Below are positions 1-5,858 of a DNA stretch of 6,043 nucleotides, one piece after another. Positions within the stretch are counted from its first letter, which is position 1; each line of letters begins with the position of its first letter. The notes under the pieces are model-generated. The model saw only the letters and a list, made by a program, of their open reading frames with translations, was not told where the DNA came from and made no database searches. The position numbers and the translations under genes were made by a program. This DNA comes from CBDVAK01 sp965371945 (GTDB lineage Bacteria > Pseudomonadota > Gammaproteobacteria > Competibacterales > JAHEDQ01): positions 1 to 6,043 of the forward strand of contig CBDVAK010000225.1 of assembly GCA_965371945.1 (NCBI GenBank). The letters are read 5' to 3'.

Positions 1-6
1 GAAGCG

Positions 7-23
7 TCTCAATAACCCGGGGC
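7..23 (+). repeat. Partial copy of the dispersed intergenic repeat
   Basis: TCTCAATAACCCGGGGC matches the left half of copy 2 (GCTCAACAAGCCGGGGC) at all but three positions. The right half has diverged. It lies 27 bases beyond the ctaA stop, near the window edge. Confidence 0.4.
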
Positions 24-50
24 GTTGGCGTTCGTAAGGTCGTGGCGTAG

Positions 51-1028
51 TCAGGAATGGAGGATGCGCCTGCTCGGGGTCAGCAAATGGTTCAGGTTGA
101 CCACCGCCAATAGTAGCAGCGCCGCGGTCGCATTGTGAGCTGTCACCAGCGCCAGGGGGAACTGGCTGATGATCGTCAAGACCCCCATGCCCGCCTGTAT
201 CAGCACCAGCACCAGTATGCTGAGCCCGGTATTGCGGCAACGTGGGCCTACGCGTAGCGCCAGTACGCCCAGCACTGACAGATACAGCACGCTCACCAGT
301 GCGCCAAATCGGTGTGCCATGTGTAACAGCTTCTGGACGCTGCCGGTAACGATTCTGCCCTGATCATCCACACCGAGTCTGCCGAACAGATCGAAGCCCT
401 GTCTCAGGTTGGTCATCGAAGCCCACTCATCGCCGCAACCAGGAAGCTGCGCACAGGATGGCCCGGCGAAATTGGCACTGGTCCATGCTCCCAAACCAAT
501 CTGCACCACCACCAGGAGCAAACCCAACCATGCCCACGGTCGCAACCGCCTGTTTTCGGCGCTGTCTTCACCCCCGTGCTCCACCGAGCGCTGCCCCAGC
601 CACCACAGCAGCGCCAGCATGGCCATCCCGCCGCCCAGATTGCCCAGGGTGATTGCGGGAAACTGCTTTGACGGAGTACTGTAGCCGAGGATCGACAAAA
701 ACACGGTCAAACCGAACACCAGAAGTGGCAAGGTCACGCCGATCCCGGCGGGACGCCGCCCACGCAAGGCCATGACTGTGATAGCGAACACCATGACACC
801 CAGCAGGGTGGCTGCCAAACGATGTATTGCTCCGGCTGTGGTACGGGGTATGGCCCCTTGGGGTGAAGCCTCATCGATTCGCCCAAAGCAGACCGGCCAG
901 TCTTCACAACTCAGTCCCATGCTCTCGAGGCGCAAGTAGGCGCTCAATACGACGGCTGCAAACGTCAGTATCAGCGCCACAAAAACCAGCAGGGTAAACA
1001 TGCTGCCTGTTGCTTCCCGGTCCCTCAT
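51..1028 (-). CDS. ctaA: Heme A synthase, COX15/CtaA family
   Basis: This inner-membrane enzyme oxidises the C8 methyl of heme O to make heme A for A-type heme-copper oxidases. The 325-residue product has about eight hydrophobic segments in two homologous halves, as expected for the family. The first half carries the loop motif LSCEDWPVC (Cys41/Cys47) and His69 in AIHR. The second half carries Cys192/Cys198, His239 in MAHRFG and His298 in VTAHNA. These match the family's extracellular cysteine pairs and heme-binding histidines. The second His expected in the N-terminal half is Asn130 (TLGN), so only three of the four classical heme ligands are visible. The start is ambiguous: ATG at 1028 has only AGG close upstream, while Met10 (ATG at 1001-999) sits directly before the first membrane helix, with GGAAG and CAGG upstream. 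The gene is divergent from the oxidase gene, whose product could use its heme. Family assignment is firm. Confidence 0.93.
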   Translation of the reverse strand: MRDREATGSMFTLLVFVALILTFAAVVLSAYLRLESMGLSCEDWPVCFGRIDEASPQGAIPRTTAGAIHRLAATLLGVMVFAITVMALRGRRPAGIGVTLPLLVFGLTVFLSILGYSTPSKQFPAITLGNLGGGMAMLALLWWLGQRSVEHGGEDSAENRRLRPWAWLGLLLVVVQIGLGAWTSANFAGPSCAQLPGCGDEWASMTNLRQGFDLFGRLGVDDQGRIVTGSVQKLLHMAHRFGALVSVLYLSVLGVLALRVGPRCRNTGLSILVLVLIQAGMGVLTIISQFPLALVTAHNATAALLLLAVVNLNHLLTPSRRILHS

Positions 1029-1069
1029 CTGCCTGGTCGGATCAACTCGAAGTGCTCATGTTTCCAAGC

Positions 1070-1083
1070 CTCGCGGCTGCGAG
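1070..1083 (-). other. Small GC-rich hairpin at the 5' end of the ctaA leader
   Basis: CTCGC and GCGAG pair around a four-base loop (AGCC on the minus strand). The hairpin falls almost exactly at the predicted ctaA transcription start, so it could form a 5' stem-loop on the mRNA. No U-tract follows, so it is not a terminator. It may be chance. Confidence 0.3.
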
Positions 1084-1090
1084 CTTTTGC

Positions 1091-1119
1091 TTCATACACT
1101 TGCCTGATCGAAATGTCAA
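1091..1119 (-). promoter_or_regulatory. Predicted sigma70 promoter of ctaA
   Basis: On the minus strand the sequence reads TTGACA (1119-1114), a 17-base spacer, then TATGAA (1096-1091). The -35 box is a perfect consensus, the spacing is optimal and the -10 matches four of six positions. Transcription would start near 1084 and leave a leader of about 55 bases before the ATG at 1028. This is the best-looking promoter in the window. Confidence 0.65.
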
Positions 1120-1217
1120 AACATACAAGGGACGGAACGCGGAGCCGTGATCATTCCAATATGTTCCCTGCGGTCTCTTGCAGAATCAGATGGTGGAAGC
1201 CGGGTAACCTTTGATTT

Positions 1218-1257
1218 ATTCTGGACGGCACGAATTCTGGAACAAACGGTCGAATTC
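1218..1257. repeat. Phased short repeats upstream of the oxidase promoter
   Basis: ATTCTGGA occurs at 1218-1225 and again at 1234-1241, a 16-base offset. CGAATTC occurs at 1231-1237 and again at 1251-1257, exactly 20 bases apart, or about two helical turns. The block lies just upstream of the predicted -35 at 1274, where activator sites are often found. No known regulator consensus was recognised. Confidence 0.4.
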
Positions 1258-1273
1258 GAGGGGCACTGTCGCA

Positions 1274-1305
1274 TTGGCAGGTTATTGCGAGGAGCTGTAA
1301 CAGCT
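1274..1305 (+). promoter_or_regulatory. Candidate promoter with operator-like inverted repeat for the oxidase gene
   Basis: TTGGCA (1274-1279) and TGTAAC (1296-1301) are separated by 16 bases and match the sigma70 -35 and -10 boxes at five and four of six positions. The -10 lies inside a perfect inverted repeat, AGCTGT-A-ACAGCT (1293-1305). A protein bound there would block RNA polymerase. The predicted transcript would have a leader of about 115 bases containing the copy of the dispersed repeat at 1321-1366. The promoter call rests on motif similarity only. Confidence 0.4.
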
Positions 1306-1320
1306 TTGGGAAAAGGTACG

Positions 1321-1366
1321 TAGTTGCTTAGTAAGCCGGGGCAATGCGGGTGCGGGCAGTGCTTTT
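1321..1366 (+). repeat. Dispersed intergenic repeat, copy 1
   Basis: This copy starts TAGTTGCTTAGTAAGCC and continues GGGGCAATGCGGGTGCGGG. It shares a long near-identical core with copies at 3559 and 5877. It contains the perfect dyad GCTTA-G-TAAGC (1326-1336). It lies between the predicted oxidase promoter and its ATG, so it would be transcribed as leader sequence. Confidence 0.65.
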
Positions 1367-1425
1367 CAGAATGAACCACCTGATTTCCTGGCCAATTCTT
1401 CACCAGACGAGAAGCCAACAATACT

Positions 1426-2811
1426 ATGCGCGATGAATATATCCTCACTGTGCATGCAGATAGCCGCAGATGGTTGGCCATTGCCTGGCTATGGCTGGGC
1501 ATCATGGCGTTGCTGGGTTCGGGTGTGTTTTCAATATTGCTGGTGCTGTCCCGCACCCCTTATATCCAGGATATTTTCCCATGGATTGATTTCTTCCGCA
1601 CCGCGTTAGTCGTTCATGTAGACCTGTCTGTATTGGTGTGGTTTCTGGCTTTCGGAGGCGTACTCTGGAGTTTGAATTCCACCCTGCGTTTCGTACCTCT
1701 GGGATGGGCGGCATGGGGTTTGGCCACGCTGGGTGCCGTACTGATGGTACTGACCCCGTTTTTTGGTCCGAGCAACCCGTTGATGAGCAACTATATCCCG
1801 GTCTTGCAGACACCCCTGTTCACCGTCGCGCTACTCGGATTTGGCGCCGGCATCAGTTTGCTCATCATTCGTAGCATGACCTCCAACTCTGTGGTCGGGC
1901 CAAACATGCGAGCCGTCGGGGCATTGCGCTTCGGCTTGAATACGGCTGCCGTTTCGGCTGTCATGGCCGTGCTCGCTTTTGTCTGGTCGTATCTGGCAAT
2001 CCCGGATTCAGTGACGGGCAATGGCTATTACGAGCTACTCTTCTGGGGCGGTGGCCATATGCTGCAATTTACCTACACCCTGCTCATGTTGGTAGCCTGG
2101 CTTTGGCTGGTATCCGCCTCGGGGGTACAGCTACCTGTAAGTCCACGGGTGGTATTGATTCTGTTTGTGTTCGGACTGCTGGCCGTTTTCATGGCGCCGT
2201 TGATCTACTATTCCCATGCTGTTGTTTCCGCCGCGCATATCAAACTCTTCACCTGGCTCATGGCCTATGGCGGCAGCCTGGCTCCCGTGCCGCTGGGCTT
2301 GGCGATATTCTACGGCTTGTTGTACAGCTCCGCACCATCGCGGAGGCAAGCACCATTGCGCGCATCCTTGTGGGCCTCCATGATCCTGTTTGGCGCGGGA
2401 GGCGGAATCGGGTTCCTGATCCAAAGCTCCGACGTCACCATTCCCGCCCACTATCATGGATCGATCGTCGGCGTCACCCTGGCTTTTATGGGCATGACCT
2501 ATGATCTCCTGCCACGCCTGGGCTATGCCCGGCCGCACACTGGCTTGGCCCGAATCCAGCCTTATGTCTATGCCGGTGGGCAACTGTTGCACGTCATCGG
2601 GTTGTGGTGGTCGGGTGGCTATGGAGTGCAACGCAAGGTAGCGGGCGCCGAACAGGGACTCGATGGCCTTGAAAAGATTGCAGCGATGGGATTGATGGGA
2701 TTTGGAGGCCTGGCCGCCATAGTGGGTGGCATCTTATTCTTGTTGGTAGTCATGGCCGCAATGGTCAAAGGACCGGGTACAAACAAGCCGGTCAGTGAGG
2801 TCCCACAATAG
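1426..2811 (+). CDS. Heme-copper oxidase superfamily subunit I, possibly an sNOR-like NO reductase
   Basis: A 461-residue polytopic membrane protein with about 12 hydrophobic segments, the size and topology of the catalytic subunit of oxygen or NO reductases. Expected ligands are visible: His64 in VVHVDLSVLVW (low-spin heme, TM II), His211 in FWGGGHMLQF (CuB/FeB, TM VI), and His342/His344 in IPAHYHGSIVG (TM X, followed by a B-type-like LLPRLGY). Two departures stand out. The residue four after His211 is Phe215 rather than the Tyr that forms the His-Tyr cofactor in A- and B-type oxidases. The usual adjacent His pair after TM VII is a single His264 (YYSHAVVSAAH). No TM VI Glu is present at the position used by cNOR. 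These features, with an adjacent SenC, recall the sNOR cluster (norSY-senC) of ammonia oxidisers; that link is from memory and unproven. No subunit II is encoded nearby. The ATG follows GAGAAG by about 11 bases. Confidence 0.9.
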   Translation: MRDEYILTVHADSRRWLAIAWLWLGIMALLGSGVFSILLVLSRTPYIQDIFPWIDFFRTALVVHVDLSVLVWFLAFGGVLWSLNSTLRFVPLGWAAWGLATLGAVLMVLTPFFGPSNPLMSNYIPVLQTPLFTVALLGFGAGISLLIIRSMTSNSVVGPNMRAVGALRFGLNTAAVSAVMAVLAFVWSYLAIPDSVTGNGYYELLFWGGGHMLQFTYTLLMLVAWLWLVSASGVQLPVSPRVVLILFVFGLLAVFMAPLIYYSHAVVSAAHIKLFTWLMAYGGSLAPVPLGLAIFYGLLYSSAPSRRQAPLRASLWASMILFGAGGGIGFLIQSSDVTIPAHYHGSIVGVTLAFMGMTYDLLPRLGYARPHTGLARIQPYVYAGGQLLHVIGLWWSGGYGVQRKVAGAEQGLDGLEKIAAMGLMGFGGLAAIVGGILFLLVVMAAMVKGPGTNKPVSEVPQ

Positions 2812-2855
2812 GCCGGTAGCATTGCTCCGCCTGCGACACCCTCTTTGACCGACGC
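2812..2855. other. Convergent gap between the oxidase and SCO genes
   Basis: These 44 bases separate the stop codons of two convergent genes. No stable hairpin followed by a U-tract was found on either strand, so termination of both transcripts may be Rho-dependent or lie inside the opposite gene, which would give overlapping antisense 3' ends. Confidence 0.4.
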
Positions 2856-3506
2856 TCAATCCCCGACAAAGGCGCGTATTTGCTCAAACTGGGTGACAAT
2901 ATTGTCAGGAACGTGGGGTTGAGAAAAACTCGCAACCAACCTTGCCTTGGGATCCGTGAGGAAAATGGCGCTGGTATGGCTCACCAGATATTCACCCGGC
3001 GAGGTTTCTTCTTCCCGTATATAACCGGCCCCAAACTGTTTCGACAGAGCATTGATTGCTGCGACATCTCCGGTCGCGGCGATAAAATCCCTATTGAAAT
3101 AGGCAACATACTCGGCCAACCTTGCTGTTGTGTCCCGCTCCGGGTCCACCGACACAAACAAAACCTGAGTACTCACATCACCGTCTGCCTTACCCTGAAG
3201 TTGCTCATAGGCCGAAGCCATAACGGTAAGGGCAGCGGGGCAGACATCGGGGCAATAGGTGTAACCAAAAAACAGGAGTGTCCATTTTCCCATGAGCCTC
3301 GATTTGTCGAATACATCGCCGTTGTGGTCGATTAGCATAAACGGCTCAATCGGTGTAGGGGCTGGTCGCAACACTCCGATGAGCTCCTGCGGTGGTGCGA
3401 CCGCAGACACACAAGACCTCCACACGACCATTGTTGTAGCCATGAGGAGCAGCCAGATACCAACAACGACTATCGTTCCCTTAGGCACGACACGCTTACC
3501 GGTCAT
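2856..3506 (-). CDS. SCO1/SenC/PrrC family copper chaperone
   Basis: A membrane-anchored periplasmic thioredoxin-fold protein that carries copper for assembly of heme-copper enzymes, usually to the CuA site. The 216-residue product starts with a short basic segment and one hydrophobic anchor (about residues 11-29). The soluble domain contains the family metal site: CPDVC (Cys85 and Cys89) in FFGYTYCPDVCPA, and His177 in LVSHTSAIFL. The thioredoxin-like VSVDPERDT strand lies at about 118-126. All three copper ligands are present and the length is normal, so the protein should be functional. The start has a weak AGG about nine bases upstream, and a 14-codon ATG frame overlaps the start codon. 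It converges on the oxidase gene and lies downstream of the small membrane protein gene on the same strand, consistent with a role in maturing that oxidase or reductase. The lack of a visible CuA subunit leaves its target open. Confidence 0.94.
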   Translation of the reverse strand: MTGKRVVPKGTIVVVGIWLLLMATTMVVWRSCVSAVAPPQELIGVLRPAPTPIEPFMLIDHNGDVFDKSRLMGKWTLLFFGYTYCPDVCPAALTVMASAYEQLQGKADGDVSTQVLFVSVDPERDTTARLAEYVAYFNRDFIAATGDVAAINALSKQFGAGYIREEETSPGEYLVSHTSAIFLTDPKARLVASFSQPHVPDNIVTQFEQIRAFVGD

Positions 3507-3558
3507 GGCGGTGCCTGAAGCCTGCTAAACCCACGATCATTGCGACTCCATCCCTTGG

Positions 3559-3600
3559 TAGGTGCTCAACAAGCCGGGGCAGTGAGGGTGCGGAGCATTG
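3559..3600 (+). repeat. Dispersed intergenic repeat, copy 2
   Basis: This copy reads TAGGTGCTCAACAAGCC followed by GGGGCAGTGAGGGTGCGG. The stretch from AAGCC to GTGCGG differs from copy 1 at only two positions. It lies between the SCO gene and the small membrane protein gene, about 50 bases upstream of the SCO start. TTGG precedes it, as in copy 3. Confidence 0.65.
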
Positions 3601-3630
3601 AGAAGTATCCACCCCCTGTCCCAAAGCGTT

Positions 3631-3987
3631 TCAAGTATCCGTTCTTTTCCATTGCTTGAGAGCCCATGTCAGGAATGCAACCATCATCACCACGTTGACA
3701 ATCATGCCGATAAGAAAAAACCAGGACAGTCGGTGCTCACGGAAGTTCTGATCGGGTGTTGGCTGATTCGGCGCCGAGTCGGTAGCATACCCTGGGCCGG
3801 CAGGCTCCGTCGTGCCGACCGCCAGAGCCAGATCCACAGCCACCTCTTGCTCAACAGCATCGACGGCCTGGTAGACAACAGTATCGAGCTGCCGACTTGC
3901 GGCAGCGGACCCCGCCGGTGACATCAACACCGCTCCCAGCCACAGCAGCAGAAGCCTGGTTACTGTGATACTGACCTGACGGCGCAT
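3631..3987 (-). CDS. Small exported, C-terminally membrane-anchored protein of unknown function
   Basis: I do not recognise this 118-residue protein. It starts with a typical signal peptide: basic MRRQ, a hydrophobic core at about residues 8-22, and a likely cleavage site near AGSAAA-S. A region of about 55 residues rich in Ala, Val, Asp and Pro follows, presumably periplasmic. It then has a single membrane helix at about residues 89-110 (WFFLIGMIVNVVMMVAFL) and a basic tail KQWKR, which would put the C-terminus in the cytoplasm. There are no Cys residues and no heme or copper motif, so it is not a CuA or cytochrome subunit. An AGGGG sits just upstream of the ATG, supporting the start. Its position between hemerythrin and SCO, and its topology, would fit a small accessory subunit or assembly factor of the neighbouring oxidase. 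That is inference from context only. Confidence 0.75.
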   Translation of the reverse strand: MRRQVSITVTRLLLLWLGAVLMSPAGSAAASRQLDTVVYQAVDAVEQEVAVDLALAVGTTEPAGPGYATDSAPNQPTPDQNFREHRLSWFFLIGMIVNVVMMVAFLTWALKQWKRTDT

Positions 3988-4014
3988 TGACCAACCCCTA
4001 TCTATTCGGGACCA

Positions 4015-4071
4015 ACTGACTGTGGGTCACGGTGGTCGGATTCAGACCGCAGCAAGGGGCACACAGTCAGT
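4015..4071 (-). repeat. 10-bp inverted repeat with nested stem (candidate structured leader or terminator)
   Basis: ACTGACTGTG at 4015-4024 is perfectly complementary to CACAGTCAGT at 4062-4071, with a 37-base interval. Inside the interval, GGTC and GACC can form a second short stem. The element lies 27 bases upstream of the small membrane protein's start and 75 bases beyond the hemerythrin stop. It could be a leader structure or a transcript boundary. No U-tract follows it, so it is a poor intrinsic terminator. Confidence 0.5.
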
Positions 4072-4146
4072 CTATGAAACCCTTGCCGCAACTCAGGTGC
4101 CGGCTCATGAGACATGCACGCCGCTATGTCACTGGTAGAAATCGCC

Positions 4147-4599
4147 TTAACTCTGAAGCCTCTGTTGAAAGAACTCCCTGTACTTGTAGTCTTCCTCGTT
4201 GATGTGATGATACAGCCAGTTCCATAGCATCGCGCCAAATTTTCCCTTGAAGGAGAGTTTGCGGTTGTTGATTCCGGACTGAATGCCCGCGAGTTCCTTC
4301 ACAAACCTGTCGTGCAATCGTTTATGGGCGGCAAACTCCGGGTAGTCGTGCTTCCGCATCAGCTCCTCCTCCTCGCTGAAGTGGATTTCCACGAAGCGGG
4401 TAACACGACTGAACAACGCATCGATACGACGCCAGTCAGCACCGGTTGGGGCTCTGCTGGCCAGTTCTTCGATGAGTTGACTGAACTCGACGGTATAGCT
4501 GGCAAGTTTCAGATGTTGTCGGTTGAAATCGCTGATACCCACGTCTTTGAGCAGACAATGGGAACTCTGGCTGGGCTGGGCCTTTTTCAAGCGAAACAT
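4147..4599 (-). CDS. Bacteriohemerythrin
   Basis: A single-domain four-helix-bundle protein with a non-heme di-iron site that binds O2 reversibly in characterised members; relatives handle nitric oxide or iron. The 150-residue product has the full ligand set in the family order: His29 (FNRQHLKL), His73 and Glu77 (HFSEE), His92 and His96 (HKRLH), and His132 with Asp137 (HINEED). Length is normal for a stand-alone bacteriohemerythrin. The N-terminus lacks the usual leading Trp motif and has about 20 extra basic and polar residues. No signal peptide is present, so it is cytoplasmic. An in-frame TGA four codons upstream fixes the ATG at 4599 as the first possible start; the ribosome site (GAGA) is weak. 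It lies upstream of the small membrane protein and SCO genes on the same strand. A role in O2 or NO delivery or sensing for the neighbouring respiratory enzyme is plausible but unproven. Confidence 0.95.
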   Translation of the reverse strand: MFRLKKAQPSQSSHCLLKDVGISDFNRQHLKLASYTVEFSQLIEELASRAPTGADWRRIDALFSRVTRFVEIHFSEEEELMRKHDYPEFAAHKRLHDRFVKELAGIQSGINNRKLSFKGKFGAMLWNWLYHHINEEDYKYREFFQQRLQS

Positions 4600-4725
4600 A
4601 GTTCTGTCTCAGTCGATGGCAACTTCCGCTGGATCGGGGCGCCGGCTGGTCGGGAAGCTACCGTCGATGTTCACCGAGCCGGGGGGCAGAGACCGAGGCG
4701 ACAGGGTATCGGTTTCTGGCAAATC

Positions 4726-4731
4726 AGTATA
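4726..4731 (-). promoter_or_regulatory. Possible -10 box for the hemerythrin gene
   Basis: On the minus strand TATACT matches the sigma70 -10 consensus at five of six positions. The region 16-18 bases upstream is G-rich and has no good -35, so an activator would be needed if this is real. The leader would be about 120 bases and shows no recognisable riboswitch. Confidence 0.3.
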
Positions 4732-4768
4732 GACCCGACCCACCCGGGCACCACATGATCAAAGACCC

Positions 4769-4788
4769 CCGTCGGTTCGAACCGACGG
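4769..4788 (-). terminator. Perfect 20-bp palindrome downstream of cysB, probable terminator
   Basis: CCGTCGGT and ACCGACGG pair perfectly around TCGA, forming a stable eight-base-pair stem with a tetraloop, 20 bases beyond the cysB stop. On the minus strand it is followed by GGGTCTTTGATC, a weak T-rich tail. This is a plausible terminator for cysB that would insulate the hemerythrin gene. Because the motif is self-complementary, it could also be a protein-binding site. Confidence 0.55.
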
Positions 4789-4807
4789 TCGGCTTTCCCG
4801 TATCCGC

Positions 4808-5785
4808 TCAGTAGACTGGCAATGGAATGTCCGCGAATAGTTCATCGACCTGTTGCTGTCGGCTCGAATGGGCAGCCTGGTCGACCACTGCAAGCTCCAG
4901 ATGAGGTGCGAACAGACACATGAAGTCATACATGAACGCGCGCAAATAGCTGCCACGCCGAAAACCGATCCAGGTCACACTGGATTCGAACATCGTACCG
5001 GTGTCGATCGCCACCAAATCATCGTCCTGACCCGGATCATAGGCCATGCGGGCAATGATGCCGATCCCCAGACCCAGCCGCACGTAGGTCTTGATGACAT
5101 CGGCGTCAGCCGCGGTGAACACCACCTGCGGGTGCAACCCCCTGGCCTCGAAGGCCTCGTCCAGTTGCCAGCGACCGGTAATACCAAACACATAGGTGAC
5201 GATGGGGTGACGGGCGATATCTTCCAGGGTTGGAGTCTCGATGCGAGCCAACGGGTGATCTGGCGACACTACGATGCAATGATTCCAGCGATAGCAGGGC
5301 ATCATCACCAGTGCTTCATGGTGTTGCTCGACCGCCTCGGTAGCGATCGCGCAGTCCGCCTCGCCAGTCGCCGCCATCGCCGCAATCTGCACGGGTGATC
5401 CCTGGTGCATGTGCAGAGTCACGCCCGGGTAGCGGGTACGGAACGCGCTGACCACCGGCGGTAAAATATAGCGGGCTTGCGTGTGTGTGGTGGCGATGGT
5501 CAGTTTGCCTCTTTGATCATCCCGAAACTCCTCAGCCAGCGCCTTGATATTGCGCACCTCCTGCAAAATAGCTTCGGACCTGGCGATGATCTGGCGGCCA
5601 GCCGGTGTTATATGACTGAGATTGCGACCGTTGCGGTTGAACAACCGTACACCCAGCTCATCTTCCAGCAGCTTGAGCTGCTTGCTGATTCCGGGCTGTG
5701 AAGTAAACAGAGTCTGTGCCGCCGCTGAAATATTGAGGTCATTGCGCGCGATGGCAACCAGATAGCGCAGCTGGTGCAGCTTCAT
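4808..5785 (-). CDS. cysB: LysR-type transcriptional regulator CysB
   Basis: CysB activates sulfate uptake and cysteine biosynthesis genes, with N-acetylserine as inducer and sulfide or thiosulfate as anti-inducers in enteric bacteria. Starting at the ATG at 5785 the product is 325 residues, almost exactly the length of enteric CysB. It opens with the canonical MKLHQLRYLVAI and a winged helix-turn-helix (about 18-45, NISAAAQTLFTSQPGISKQL). The effector domain has THTQ at 100-103 and Thr149 in AIATE, equivalent to the ligand-binding residues described for CysB. The family-typical C-terminal extension is present. The frame is open upstream to 5827, but the extra 14 residues (MLAFSVQVGNKAAD) are atypical, so the MKLHQ start is preferred, with AAGG about eight bases upstream. 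No sulfur assimilation gene lies in the window. It is probably its own transcription unit, with autoregulation suggested by the upstream dyad. Confidence 0.95.
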   Translation of the reverse strand: MKLHQLRYLVAIARNDLNISAAAQTLFTSQPGISKQLKLLEDELGVRLFNRNGRNLSHITPAGRQIIARSEAILQEVRNIKALAEEFRDDQRGKLTIATTHTQARYILPPVVSAFRTRYPGVTLHMHQGSPVQIAAMAATGEADCAIATEAVEQHHEALVMMPCYRWNHCIVVSPDHPLARIETPTLEDIARHPIVTYVFGITGRWQLDEAFEARGLHPQVVFTAADADVIKTYVRLGLGIGIIARMAYDPGQDDDLVAIDTGTMFESSVTWIGFRRGSYLRAFMYDFMCLFAPHLELAVVDQAAHSSRQQQVDELFADIPLPVY

Positions 5786-5825
5786 GTCGGCAGCCTTATT
5801 CCCAACTTGAACTGAAAATGCTAGC

Positions 5826-5841
5826 ATAAATAGCTATTAAT
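5826..5841. promoter_or_regulatory. AT-rich dyad with LysR T-N11-A signature upstream of cysB
   Basis: ATAAATAGCTATTAAT is a 16-base palindrome with one mismatched pair, and an outer GCTA/TAGC pair (5820-5823, 5846-5849) nearly shares its centre. Within it, T5827 and A5839 give the T-N11-A pattern of LysR-type sites. It lies just downstream of the predicted cysB transcription start, a place suited to autorepression as known for enteric CysB. Confidence 0.45.
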
Positions 5842-5858
5842 TATTTAGCATGGCCGCC

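Larger units (their letters stand above)
1029..1425. other. ctaA/oxidase divergent intergenic region
   Basis: This 397-base gap separates two divergent respiratory genes, and no convincing gene was found in it. It holds the ctaA promoter (1091-1119), a cluster of short repeats (1218-1257), a candidate promoter with an inverted repeat for the oxidase gene (1274-1305), and a copy of the dispersed intergenic repeat (1321-1366). An open frame on the minus strand (1116-1556) runs into the oxidase gene but has no family-like features. A plus-strand frame of about 33 codons from 1113 lacks a ribosome binding site. Confidence 0.6.

Noticed and set aside
1104..1120. Possible FNR box (TGATCG...TGTCAA) upstream of ctaA
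   Set aside because: The half-sites have the wrong spacing and mismatch the consensus; the sequence is better explained by the ctaA -35 region.
1255..1285. Possible sigma54 promoter (GGGGCAC then CATTGGC)
   Set aside because: The invariant GG and GC dinucleotides do not occur at the required spacing.
1116..1556. 146-codon open frame on the minus strand between ctaA and the oxidase gene
   Set aside because: It overlaps the well-supported start of the oxidase gene by about 130 bases, has a composition unlike a folded protein and no recognisable domain.
3496..3540. 14-codon ATG frame overlapping the SCO start (possible leader peptide)
   Set aside because: No ribosome binding site and no attenuator-like residue pattern; overlap with the start codon is likely chance.
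4312..4758. 148-codon plus-strand open frame opposite hemerythrin
   Set aside because: It is antisense to a hemerythrin with all metal ligands conserved, so it is a shadow frame.
4769..4788. GGTTCGAACC looks like the T-arm of a tRNA, hinting at a tRNA gene or att site
   Set aside because: The palindrome gives a loop that does not fit the seven-base T-loop, and there is no acceptor stem, anticodon arm or D-arm around it. A terminator or palindromic site explains it better.
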